DNA of 64,000 nucleotides from Cypionkella sinensis (GTDB lineage Bacteria; Pseudomonadota; Alphaproteobacteria; Rhodobacterales; Rhodobacteraceae), in contig NZ_JBHRTO010000002.1 of assembly GCF_042646385.1 (NCBI RefSeq), positions 1 through 64,000 of the forward strand. Reading direction: 5' to 3'. This document shows, piece after piece, positions 16,816 through 23,453 of this stretch. The translations under genes and the position numbers were made by a program. The stretch's first letter is position 1, and the number at the start of each line of letters is the position of its first letter. The notes beneath the pieces are model-generated. The model searched no databases, was not told the origin of the DNA, and worked only from the letters and a program-made list of their open reading frames with translations.

Positions 16816-17839
16816 GATCCAGCCGATAGAGGGAGATCGGCACCGGGCCGCGTGCCAGACTATCACCGATGCCTTCGCCGATGGGGCGGAAGCCGAGTTT
16901 GCGCAGCACGCTACCTGATGCTGGGTTGTCGGTGCAATGGTCGGCCTGCATTTCGGTCAGCCCAAAGCGCGCCATCATCTGCGGTAGAAACGCCTGCATC
17001 GCCTCGGTCGCAAAGCCTTGGCCCCAATAGGCGGGGTCGAGGAAATAGCCGGTTTCGGCCGGATCATCCCAGATGCCGACCGCGCCGATTAGCGCAGCGC
17101 CATGCCAGATGCCAAGGCGGAAACCGGGGCGGCCCTGCCATTGGCTTTCGGCGAGGAAGGCGCGCACCTCGGCCTCGGGCCACGGCGAGCGGTGCGACGA
17201 GGTCATCGGCGCGACCAAGGGATCGCCGCCAATGCGGGCGATGTCGCGCCAGTCGCGCTCGATGTTAAGGGGTGCAAGGCGCAGGCGGGGGGTAAGGATT
17301 TCCAACGGGTTGGCGGCAAGGAAAGCCTCGGGCGTCAGGATCAGATCGACATGCGGGCGGTCCTGACCATCGGCGCGGCAGTGTTTCAGGCTGCGCCCGG
17401 TTTCCACAAATCCGAGTTTCGCCAGCACGCGGGCAGAGGCCGCATTGCCTTCGAAATAGCCCGCGGCGACCGTGCTTTCATCATGGGCGAACTGCATTTC
17501 CAGCACCGCGCGGGCGGCTTCGGTGGCGTAGCCTTGGCCCATCGCGCGGGGGGCAAGCCAATAGCCAAGCTCGAACCCTGCGCCGAGGATGCCTGCGAAG
17601 CCTTGCGCGTCTTCAATGGTGAAGGTCTCGCCGGGATAGGCGATTTCGGTGAGGAATTCGTGGAAATCGGCGGGGGTGTAGGGCACAGGCACACGGGCGA
17701 GCCAGCCGGAGATGGCGAGATCATTCAGGTGGGTAATGACGGCGGTTTCGTCTGCGGCGGCCACCGGGCGCAGGGTGAGGCGCGCGGTGCGCAAGTGGGG
17801 GCGCAGGGGGCGGTTTGTAAGATTTTCATAGGTTTCCAC
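16808..17839 (-). CDS. Tandem GNAT acetyltransferase (two GNAT domains in one chain)
   Basis: A 343-residue protein made of two RimJ/RimL-like acetyltransferase domains. Domain 1 begins LRTARLTLRPVAA with the acetyl-CoA site RAMGQGYATEAARAVLE. Domain 2 begins ILTPRLRLAPLN with the site PAYWGQGFATEAMQAFL. Each repeats the family's ending in which a lone relative becomes an ARVLAKLGF / GSVLRKLGF strand. It arose by fusion or duplication. The substrate is unknown. The start is a GTG preceded by AAAGGGCGG; a strong hairpin lies just upstream of that site. Confidence 0.87.
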   Translation of the reverse strand: METYENLTNRPLRPHLRTARLTLRPVAAADETAVITHLNDLAISGWLARVPVPYTPADFHEFLTEIAYPGETFTIEDAQGFAGILGAGFELGYWLAPRAMGQGYATEAARAVLEMQFAHDESTVAAGYFEGNAASARVLAKLGFVETGRSLKHCRADGQDRPHVDLILTPEAFLAANPLEILTPRLRLAPLNIERDWRDIARIGGDPLVAPMTSSHRSPWPEAEVRAFLAESQWQGRPGFRLGIWHGAALIGAVGIWDDPAETGYFLDPAYWGQGFATEAMQAFLPQMMARFGLTEMQADHCTDNPASGSVLRKLGFRPIGEGIGDSLARGPVPISLYRLDRP

Positions 17840-17861
17840 AAAACCGCCCTTTCATTTTTTG

Positions 17862-17924
17862 CCCGATTTGGCCCGCGCCAAATCGGGCCGCGCCTGCCTG
17901 CCCCCGGCAGGCGCGGCCCGATTT
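17862..17924 (-). other. Two overlapping, mutually exclusive hairpins before a GNAT gene
   Basis: A 19-bp perfect stem (17880-17898 with 17906-17924, 7-base loop) shares its AAATCGGG segment with an 11-bp perfect stem (17862-17872 with 17877-17887). Both cannot form at once. In the leftward transcript the small stem sits directly before the ribosome site of the tandem GNAT gene. Confidence 0.65.
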
Positions 17925-17985
17925 CTCAACTGACTGGTCTGCTGCCCAGCACCCCTTGCTCAACGGCGTTCCGCCTTATGAGCAA

Positions 17986-18027
17986 CGAACCGGAAAACTC
18001 TGCCCCGCAGAGTTTTCTTTCGGTTCG
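17986..18027 (-). other. Strong hairpin after the second GNAT gene
   Basis: GAAAACTCTG and CAGAGTTTTC form a 10-bp stem with a 5-base loop, extended by CGAACCG/CGGTTCG with a 3-base bulge. It is 15 bases after the stop codon of the gene ending at 18042. There is no T-run, so it is not a classical terminator. Confidence 0.55.
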
Positions 18028-18041
18028 GCGGGCGCGGCCCG

Positions 18042-18602
18042 TCACGCCAGTTTTTTCACATAGGTCCATGTCGGCACCAGACCGTTGCGCGCGACCGAGA
18101 AGGTCTCGGCATCGCCCAGATATTGAAAGCCGGTGTTGGTCAGCACGCGGGCCGAGCCGGGGTTGTCCTGAAACACCTCGGCAAAGATCGTGCAGTTCTT
18201 CTGCGGGTTGGCCGTGACCAGCGCCTTGACGGCCTCGGACGCGATGCCGGTGTTCCAGAACGCAGGTGCCACCCAATAGCGCACCTCGGATTGGCCATGC
18301 GTGGGCTTGTGCGCGTCCATCGGCTTGAGGCTGATCACGCCCAAAACCTCGGCCAGACCCGTGGCAGACCCGTCCATCACCCAGACCTGTTCATCCGAAC
18401 GCCCACCCATCGCGCGGGTCACAAAAGCATCCGCCGCCCCCGGCGGCAAGGGATGCGGGATCGAATGGGTGGCTTCGGCCACGCGCTTGTCACCTGCATA
18501 AAGCGCAAACAGGCCTGCATCCGAACGGCGGACGGGGCGCAGCACAAAACGACCAGCGGCAATCTGTCCATCGGTCGGCACAGCAATCATATCCAGAACC
18601 AC
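18042..18602 (-). CDS. GNAT family N-acetyltransferase
   Basis: A 186-residue RimJ/RimL-type acetyltransferase. It starts its domain with GRFVLRPVRRSDAGLFALY, has the acetyl-CoA segment PAFWNTGIASEAVKALV and ends with the GSARVLTNTGFQYLG strand. I chose the GTG at 18602 because AGGAG lies seven bases upstream, whereas the ATG at 18590 has no ribosome site. The substrate is unknown; related genes near rpmA/obgE are often proposed to acetylate ribosomal or tRNA-linked targets, but nothing here proves that. Confidence 0.87.
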   Translation of the reverse strand: MVLDMIAVPTDGQIAAGRFVLRPVRRSDAGLFALYAGDKRVAEATHSIPHPLPPGAADAFVTRAMGGRSDEQVWVMDGSATGLAEVLGVISLKPMDAHKPTHGQSEVRYWVAPAFWNTGIASEAVKALVTANPQKNCTIFAEVFQDNPGSARVLTNTGFQYLGDAETFSVARNGLVPTWTYVKKLA

Positions 18603-18674
18603 GGGCTTACTCCTGAAAGCCTGGGGAAATCCCCGGTTATCGTGACCGCGCGGCGGGGGCCGCACGGGTCGGTG

Positions 18675-18818
18675 TCAAATCTCCACGCCGGGCGGGGCCC
18701 AATCGCGGTCGTACTTGCGGCTTGCAACCGCCACGTTGCATCGCGGCCCAATCCCCTCCGCGATACAACCAAAGCGGTATATCGCATCCACCCCTTCTGC
18801 CAGATCAAAGCGGCGCAT
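18675..18818 (-). CDS. Possible 47-residue small protein
   Basis: The frame starts MRRFDLAEGVDAIYRFG and ends KYDRDWAPPGVEI. It has third positions rich in G and C, like the neighbouring genes, and lies in the same direction between rpmA and the GNAT gene. There is no clear ribosome site. I recognise no family. Confidence 0.4.
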   Translation of the reverse strand: MRRFDLAEGVDAIYRFGCIAEGIGPRCNVAVASRKYDRDWAPPGVEI

Positions 18819-18881
18819 TTGTGAACGCCGGATGGCATGACAGCCCCCTAAGGCACAGGAAGGATGGGCCGAAATGAGAAA

Positions 18882-18907
18882 GGGGACCGGCCTTGCGGCC
18901 GATCCCC
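18882..18907 (-). terminator. Probable terminator after rplU-rpmA
   Basis: GGGGACCGGCC and GGCCGATCCCC pair with a 4-base loop and one mismatched step. On the minus strand the stem is followed by a pyrimidine-rich stretch (CTTTCTCATTTC). It would at least partly separate the ribosomal-protein genes from the acetyltransferase/obgE genes. Confidence 0.5.
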
Positions 18908-18934
18908 CGGATTGTTCCGATGTGGGCTTTCGAC

Positions 18935-19204
18935 CTACTCGGCTGCCTCCGCAAGCGGGAGAACCGAAATGAACGTGCGACCTTTGAAACCCTTTTTGAA
19001 GGTGACGTGGCCTTCGACCTTGGCGAACAGGGTGTGATCGGTGCCCATGCCGACGTTTTCACCCGGGAACCAAGTGGTGCCGCGCTGACGCACGATGATG
19101 TTGCCCGGAATGGCGTGCTGGCCACCGAACAGTTTCACGCCAAGGCGACGGCCAGCCGAGTCGCGGCCGTTGCGGGATGAGCCGCCTGCTTTTTTGTGTG
19201 CCAT
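18935..19204 (-). CDS. rpmA: Ribosomal protein bL27
   Basis: An 89-residue protein of standard sequence, opening MAHKKAGGSSRNGRDSAGRR and containing GTTWFPGENVGMGTDHTLFA. It sits near the peptidyl-transferase centre of the 50S subunit. There is no N-terminal cleavage extension. It lies six bases after rplU. Confidence 0.98.
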   Translation of the reverse strand: MAHKKAGGSSRNGRDSAGRRLGVKLFGGQHAIPGNIIVRQRGTTWFPGENVGMGTDHTLFAKVEGHVTFKKGFKGRTFISVLPLAEAAE

Positions 19205-19210
19205 GGGGGA

Positions 19211-19663
19211 TTACTCCTGTGCAGCAGCGGCTTTGGCAGCGCGCTTCGGTTTCGCAGGGGCTTCGACCGGAGCGGCCGGAGCGGTGTTATGTGCCGCGCG
19301 ACGCGCGTCAGCCGTGCCGGTTGCCGCAGCCACGCCGGTTTTGTCAGCGCCTGCCGACAGAACTTCGGTGACGCGAACCAGCGTCAGGTGCTGACGGTGG
19401 CCTTTGGTGCGCTGCGACGAGTGCTTACGACGACGCTTGACGAAGTGGATGACCTTTTCGCCTTTGATCTGGTCGATCACTTCGGCCTGCACCGCAGCAC
19501 CAGCCACGAAGGGCACGCCGATGGTGGTGCTTTCGCCGCCAACCATGAGAATGTCGTTGAACTGGATCTTCTGACCAGCCACTGCGTCAAGTTTCTCAAC
19601 GCGCAGAACGTCGCCCGCCTGCACCTTGTATTGCTTGCCGCCTGTCTTGAGGACCGCGAACAT
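19211..19663 (-). CDS. rplU: Ribosomal protein bL21 with C-terminal extension
   Basis: A 150-residue protein. The first ~103 residues are canonical bL21 (MFAVLKTGGKQYKVQAGD at the start, KRRRKHSSQRTKGHRQHLT near residue 90). An alanine/lysine-rich tail of about 45 residues follows, as is common in Rhodobacterales. It is the first gene of the run and has a good sigma-70 promoter about 150 bases upstream. Confidence 0.97.
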   Translation of the reverse strand: MFAVLKTGGKQYKVQAGDVLRVEKLDAVAGQKIQFNDILMVGGESTTIGVPFVAGAAVQAEVIDQIKGEKVIHFVKRRRKHSSQRTKGHRQHLTLVRVTEVLSAGADKTGVAAATGTADARRAAHNTAPAAPVEAPAKPKRAAKAAAAQE

Positions 19664-19779
19664 GGGTCTTTCCTTCTCTTGCTCCGCGTTCTGTGGCCCT
19701 AACGGTCTTTCGACCGTGTCGTGTTCCGGGTTGCCCCGCCTCGAACAGCGCGCCCCTGTGGGGCGTCATGAAATAAAGA

Positions 19780-19805
19780 CCCGACGAGATTCGCACCTCG
19801 TCGGG
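19780..19805 (-). other. Hairpin at the very 5' end of the rplU mRNA
   Basis: CCCGACGAG and CTCGTCGGG form a 9-bp stem with an 8-base loop, followed on the minus strand by TCTTTATTTC. The promoter at 19813-19841 would start transcription at about 19806, so the transcript begins with this hairpin. It could stabilise the mRNA or act as an early attenuator. Confidence 0.5.
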
Positions 19806-19812
19806 ATGCGCG

Positions 19813-19841
19813 CTTATGCGGTGGGTTGCGGGTGATGTCAA
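19813..19841 (-). promoter_or_regulatory. Sigma-70 promoter of rplU
   Basis: TTGACA (19836-19841) and CATAAG (19813-19818) are separated by 17 bases on the minus strand, upstream of rplU with no other gene between. Confidence 0.65.
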
Positions 19842-19880
19842 GCCTGACGGAAGGCAGGTCTTTGGCTTTCATCTTGGCAT

Positions 19881-19938
19881 AAATACTCCCGCCGGAGGCA
19901 TCCGGCATTGGCCAAAGGAGCCTCCGGCGGGGATATTT
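19881..19938. repeat. Paired GCCTCCGGCGGG-type element forming a hairpin (copy d)
   Basis: Two inverted copies, 19881-19899 and 19920-19938, differ at two arm positions and are 20 bases apart. They lie between the 3' end of the DUF2059-like gene and the rplU promoter. The left copy's tail reads GCCAAGATGAA; the right copy's tail contains AGAGAGGATGA. Confidence 0.75.
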
Positions 19939-19972
19939 GAACAGAGAGGATGATGACCTAAGCCATGCCTGT

Positions 19973-20818
19973 TCAGATATCCTGCCCAGCCATCAGGCGG
20001 CCCGCGGATTGGCCGAGTTCTTTCGAGACCTGCACGAACATTGCATCAAAGGCAGTGAACATCGCGCGATTGGCCTTTTGCCCGGCGGGGGTTTCGGAAA
20101 AGGCGATGTATTGATCCAGTTCATGATCGCTCAGCGGCTGATAGGCCAGCATCAGGAAGGGAAACAACCATTCGGTGGTATCGTGCCGCACATCGGCTTC
20201 TTGGCCCCAGACCTCGGCCAGCATGTCATCTTCGGGCATCGGCTGCGGGAAAGCGCCTGCATCGTTCATGCCACGGTAGAAGGCTAGATTGCCGTTCAGC
20301 GCGCCCATGACGTTGGATTCAACCAGATCGTTGACCTCGGCGAAGTGATTGATCTGCGCCACGCGCGGCGTCTTGGCAGCTGCCGCCTTGGCCCAGACCT
20401 GCGCTGCGGCCTCGGTCGCCTTGTCGTCCAGCAGAGTTTTGCGGGCATCAATCTCGAGCGCCAGAATTTTCTGGCCCAAGGCGGTGCCGAAGAAATCGGT
20501 CATCGCCTGTTGCGTCGCGGCATCGTTTTGCAGCGCTTTGGTCAGCGCGGCATCGAAAATCGCATGCAGGCGGCCCGCGTCATAGACCTGGCTGACCACC
20601 ACGCTCCAAGCCGCCCCACCTTGGCCGGGAAACAGATCGGCCTCCATATCCTTGCCATTGGCCAGCCCCTCGCTGCGCATCACCGCGATCAGCGCGTCGA
20701 TCTTCAAGGTCTGGGTCAGCGCCGCAATCTCGGGTCGCACCGATTGCGTCTGCGCCAACAGCGGCGCGGCTGTGACAGGCATGACAAGACAAAGCGAAAG
20801 CAACAGGGGGCGCAGCAT
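19973..20818 (-). CDS. Secreted DUF2059-like protein
   Basis: A 281-residue protein with a signal peptide (MLRPLLLSLCLVMPVTAAP, cleavage near LLAQ) followed by an all-helical body. The body carries two similar helical regions, roughly residues 35-140 and 170-260, resembling DUF2059 (for example FDAALTKALQNDAATQQ, and YIAFSETPAGQKANRAMFTAF). It is probably periplasmic, with unknown function. It is a single-gene unit transcribed leftward. Confidence 0.8.
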   Translation of the reverse strand: MLRPLLLSLCLVMPVTAAPLLAQTQSVRPEIAALTQTLKIDALIAVMRSEGLANGKDMEADLFPGQGGAAWSVVVSQVYDAGRLHAIFDAALTKALQNDAATQQAMTDFFGTALGQKILALEIDARKTLLDDKATEAAAQVWAKAAAAKTPRVAQINHFAEVNDLVESNVMGALNGNLAFYRGMNDAGAFPQPMPEDDMLAEVWGQEADVRHDTTEWLFPFLMLAYQPLSDHELDQYIAFSETPAGQKANRAMFTAFDAMFVQVSKELGQSAGRLMAGQDI

Positions 20819-20963
20819 GACAAGCCTTTCACGACAATATCGACCCTAGCTACGGCGTTGCGACGGCGCTGCCAAGACCGCGACGGACACGCCTTGGTGA
20901 GCATCGGCAAAGCCCCGCGCAACGCTTGCGGCAAACTCTTTGCAAGAACAGGTGAAATCGGGG

Positions 20964-20991
20964 TTGCAAGCCCTGCCCGACCTCGCTAAAT
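20964..20991 (+). promoter_or_regulatory. Probable promoter of the tRNA-Ser gene
   Basis: TTGCAA, a 16-base gap and CTAAAT end 21 bases before the tRNA. The boxes are imperfect, but the position is right. Confidence 0.45.
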
Positions 20992-21012
20992 CCCCGCCAC
21001 GATCCCTACCGC

Positions 21013-21102
21013 GGAGAGGTGGCAGAGTGGTCGAATGCGGCGGTCTCGAAAACCGTTGTCGGTTCGCGCCGACCCAGGGTTCGAATCCCTGTCTCTCCGC
21101 CA
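21013..21102 (+). tRNA. tRNA-Ser (anticodon CGA)
   Basis: A 90-base class II tRNA with a long variable arm. The acceptor stem GGAGAG/CTCTCC is followed by discriminator G and an encoded CCA. The anticodon arm GCGGTCTCGAAAACCGT gives loop CTCGAAA with anticodon CGA, and the T-arm reads GGGTTCGAATCCC. It reads UCG codons. Phage-derived genes begin 117 bases downstream. Confidence 0.96.
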
Positions 21103-21219
21103 ATCCCATCACATAACATATTGAAATTGTTAGGAAATCTGGGATTTCTGGCAACTCATACACACATAATACACAGTTTGGTTTCTGGCATGTGTAAGCC
21201 GCACCGGGTGCGGGCGACT

Positions 21220-21600
21220 CTATCCCTGTAGGGCAGAAGGCCGGGTGCGCTTGCGGTATACAGGCTCCGGCCCTCCCGCTGTGCGCAGAGCTGCGGCAAG
21301 CACTTCACCAAAGGGCAAGCCATAGCCATAGGCCAGAGCGTGTATGGTGCGCAGGCCGGGGTGGAGTTGCTTTCCATTCTCGAACATCACCAACTGGCTA
21401 GCGGACAAACCACAGCACGCGGTCACGGCATAATACGGCATATTGAGGCTCTTGCGGTGCGTGCGAAGCATCGGCCCCAGCTCCGGCATTGTGCCCCCGC
21501 GCTGTGCCAGCAACTCCCCCACCTCCGCCTTGACGCCAAAGTCCTCCGCAAGCTCCAGCAGGAGCCGCGTGGCCACGCCGGGGGGCAAGGGGTTGGTCAT
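21220..21600 (-). CDS. XRE-like helix-turn-helix protein of a prophage remnant
   Basis: A 126-residue protein with a helix-turn-helix-like core MLRTHRKSLNMPYYAVTACC, then GLSASQLVMFENGKQLHPGL, near residues 44-85. It resembles Cro/CI-type DNA-binding domains. It overlaps the preceding gene by four bases. The position next to a tRNA and behind a portal-like fragment suggests phage origin. It may be functional or merely undecayed. Confidence 0.65.
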   Translation of the reverse strand: MTNPLPPGVATRLLLELAEDFGVKAEVGELLAQRGGTMPELGPMLRTHRKSLNMPYYAVTACCGLSASQLVMFENGKQLHPGLRTIHALAYGYGLPFGEVLAAALRTAGGPEPVYRKRTRPSALQG

Positions 21601-22001
21601 GGCGCTGCGTTGCGCACCACGGGCAAGGGCTGGGTGGTCCAGCGGGACACGATAAGACGATAACCTACGCCCAGCGTGTCCTCACCTTCGCCGTTGGCTA
21701 CCAGATACCACTGGCCCACCGCGTCTAGGAGCGCGTCCGGTATGGCCCCGGTGAACGGCGCAAGGATCGTCACCACGCCTTCGCCCAGCCCCACCAGCGG
21801 CATAAGGTGGGGAGCGCTGTTGGCGTCCACCTCTTTCCAGCGAACCGAACCGGGTGCGGTTTCAATCCAATCGTACAGCGCCGGACCCACTGGGCGGCCC
21901 CGGTCGTTTAGAGCATCCACAGCCTTGTAGAGCTGGAACGGCCTGTAGAGCGGGCTTACTTTGGCAGCCCTACGGAAAGCGGCGGCGATTTGATCACTCA
22001 T
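21597..22001 (-). CDS. Hypothetical protein of a prophage remnant
   Basis: A 134-residue protein I do not recognise. It is soluble, starts MSDQIAAAFRRAAKVSPLYR and contains LDAVGQWYLVANGEGED. It overlaps the end of the portal-like fragment by eight bases and the next gene by four, the packed layout of phage genes. Confidence 0.6.
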   Translation of the reverse strand: MSDQIAAAFRRAAKVSPLYRPFQLYKAVDALNDRGRPVGPALYDWIETAPGSVRWKEVDANSAPHLMPLVGLGEGVVTILAPFTGAIPDALLDAVGQWYLVANGEGEDTLGVGYRLIVSRWTTQPLPVVRNAAP

Positions 22002-22190
22002 AGGTCCGCCCGTCCTCTTTCCCCCAGCCCACCAGTTGCAACGCGTTCTCCAGCGTCATGCCAGCGCCCACCAGAGTGCCCACGGCCCGCGCCCGGCCTG
22101 CCACGTCCGCAGACATCATAGAACCCGTGGACAGGGAGGTAACGCCCACCTTGGCCAACTCCGGCAGCGACGCGGGGTCAGGTGGTGAAC
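21994..22190 (-). pseudogene. C-terminal fragment of a phage portal-like protein
   Basis: A frame with no start codon of its own ends RARAVGTLVGAGMTLENALQ, then LVGWGKEDG and a stop. This resembles the C-terminal helices of HK97-type portal proteins. Everything N-terminal is missing. Upstream the sequence passes, in another frame, straight into the start of an unrelated small phage gene, so a deletion joined the two. Confidence 0.5.
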
Positions 22191-22238
22191 ACCATAGCGC
22201 GCCGCAACTTGGCGATCAGAAAGGTAGATTTCAGGCAT
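22116..22238 (-). pseudogene. N-terminal fragment of an AlpA/excisionase-type protein
   Basis: The ATG at 22238 has GGAG six bases upstream. The product starts MPEIYLSDRQVAARYGV, the typical beginning of AlpA/MerR-like helix-turn-helix excisionases. After YGV the family pattern is lost, and the frame runs as nonsense through the portal-like fragment to a stop at 22116. This marks a deletion junction near 22187. Confidence 0.5.
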
Positions 22239-22615
22239 TTCAGTCTCCATGCATTCCTGTGCAGAGAGACTGGTTGCGATGCGATCCTTCGAAAATTGGG
22301 GTAGTTGAACTTACCCCAGGGACTTTGAACTTCCCCCACTTTTAGAACCGCTTGATAAGGCCCTGTTTGCAGGGTCGCTGTGCGGCCCCTGCCGGAATGT
22401 CGCGGCGAACGACGACACGAGTGTGTTCCGCAGTATTGTGTTTGGCGCGGGCGAACCTCCCTGATCTTGCAGGCAAGACAGGGCGAAGCTGGCCCACGGC
22501 ATCTAACTCCATGCGGCGGGTCATGGCATGGCCAGCCAAAACGCCAATGGTTTCCCTCGATCCAGTGCCGCAAGGCTGGCCTGTGGTTCAAGGCGCTGCC
22601 GGTGCCAGCAGGCGG
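22239..22615. other. No gene recognised; probable prophage-remnant DNA
   Basis: Short overlapping frames exist on both strands, but none looks like a protein family. Base composition is less GC-rich than the flanks around 22258-22340. It is probably decayed phage sequence. Confidence 0.4.
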
Positions 22616-23236
22616 TCAGATCGGCCCGTCCAGCAACTGAAGCGCGCCATCCGCCAATGGCCGCTGCAACTGTGCCGCCACATCAAATGGCGCCTGTAGC
22701 CAGGTTTCCCACTCATCCGGTTTCGTCAGAATAACTGGCATCGCTTTGGGATGCACCGAAGCAACCTCGGCATTGGGGGCGCAGGTCAGAAAGGCAAACA
22801 GGTCATCCGTCGTCTCGCCATCCTTCACCTTGCGCAGCGATTTCCAGCCGCGCACTTCGATCCCGGCAAAGAACATCGGCTGCCCCTCTGCTGCGGGGCC
22901 AAACCATTGATTGCCGCCCGGTTTAGGCTCGGCAAACCTTGTCACCGGGACAAGACACCGATGGGCCGGGCCCAGCCAGCGCCGCCAATGCGGCGAGGCC
23001 AGATTGCGCACATTGGTCACGCCGGGATCTCGCGCGGTCTTCAGCACCGAAGGCGGCGACGGCATGCCCCAGCGCGCCCGCACCAACTCCAACCCGTCAG
23101 ACCTGTGGCGGATGATCGGGGCCAAGCGGTCGGGGTAGATATCGCCCGGCTCAAGGTTGCCGGTTTTGTTTTCAAGCCCTGCGAACAGCTGGCGCATCGC
23201 ATCAACGGCCATGGTATGATTGTAGAGATTGCACAC
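22616..23236 (-). CDS. SOS response-associated peptidase (SRAP/YedK/HMCES family)
   Basis: A 206-residue protein starting MCNLY, so the catalytic Cys2 is exposed after methionine removal. Other family residues are the asparagine in VTNVRNLASPHWRRWLGP, the glutamate in VTRFAEPKPGG and the histidine in SVHPKAMPVIL. SRAP proteins form a covalent link to abasic sites in single-stranded DNA and protect them. It directly follows the prophage remnant and could be phage cargo or a chromosomal neighbour. Confidence 0.92.
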   Translation of the reverse strand: MCNLYNHTMAVDAMRQLFAGLENKTGNLEPGDIYPDRLAPIIRHRSDGLELVRARWGMPSPPSVLKTARDPGVTNVRNLASPHWRRWLGPAHRCLVPVTRFAEPKPGGNQWFGPAAEGQPMFFAGIEVRGWKSLRKVKDGETTDDLFAFLTCAPNAEVASVHPKAMPVILTKPDEWETWLQAPFDVAAQLQRPLADGALQLLDGPI

Positions 23237-23453
23237 TCTGACATCCTCAACTCAGGCGTTTCCGTGGGGCCCATGGGATGCATGAGACCCGCATAGTTTG
23301 GTGCCTTCTGCCAAGCATAACGTCGCAAAAGCCGTGCGGATACCACTACCATCCTGTGCAGGCCGGAGGTGGGCGGGAAAGGCAACCCCCACCAGCGGAC
23401 GACCGCCAGCCTGTGTCGCGAAGTTAACCTCGCGAACGTGCCACAGGCCCGCG

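Noticed and set aside
19700..19730. GGAAC...CGTT in the rplU leader on the minus strand
   Set aside because: Spacing is 18 bases rather than 16-17, and it lies inside the transcribed leader.
19699..19908. Short minus-strand frame from the ATG of element copy d through the rplU promoter
   Set aside because: It crosses the promoter and leader hairpin and has no protein character.
22258..22275. Possible attachment-site copy of the tRNA-Ser 3' end
   Set aside because: Only about ten bases (GTCTCTC-G type) agree on the opposite strand; too weak for an att repeat.
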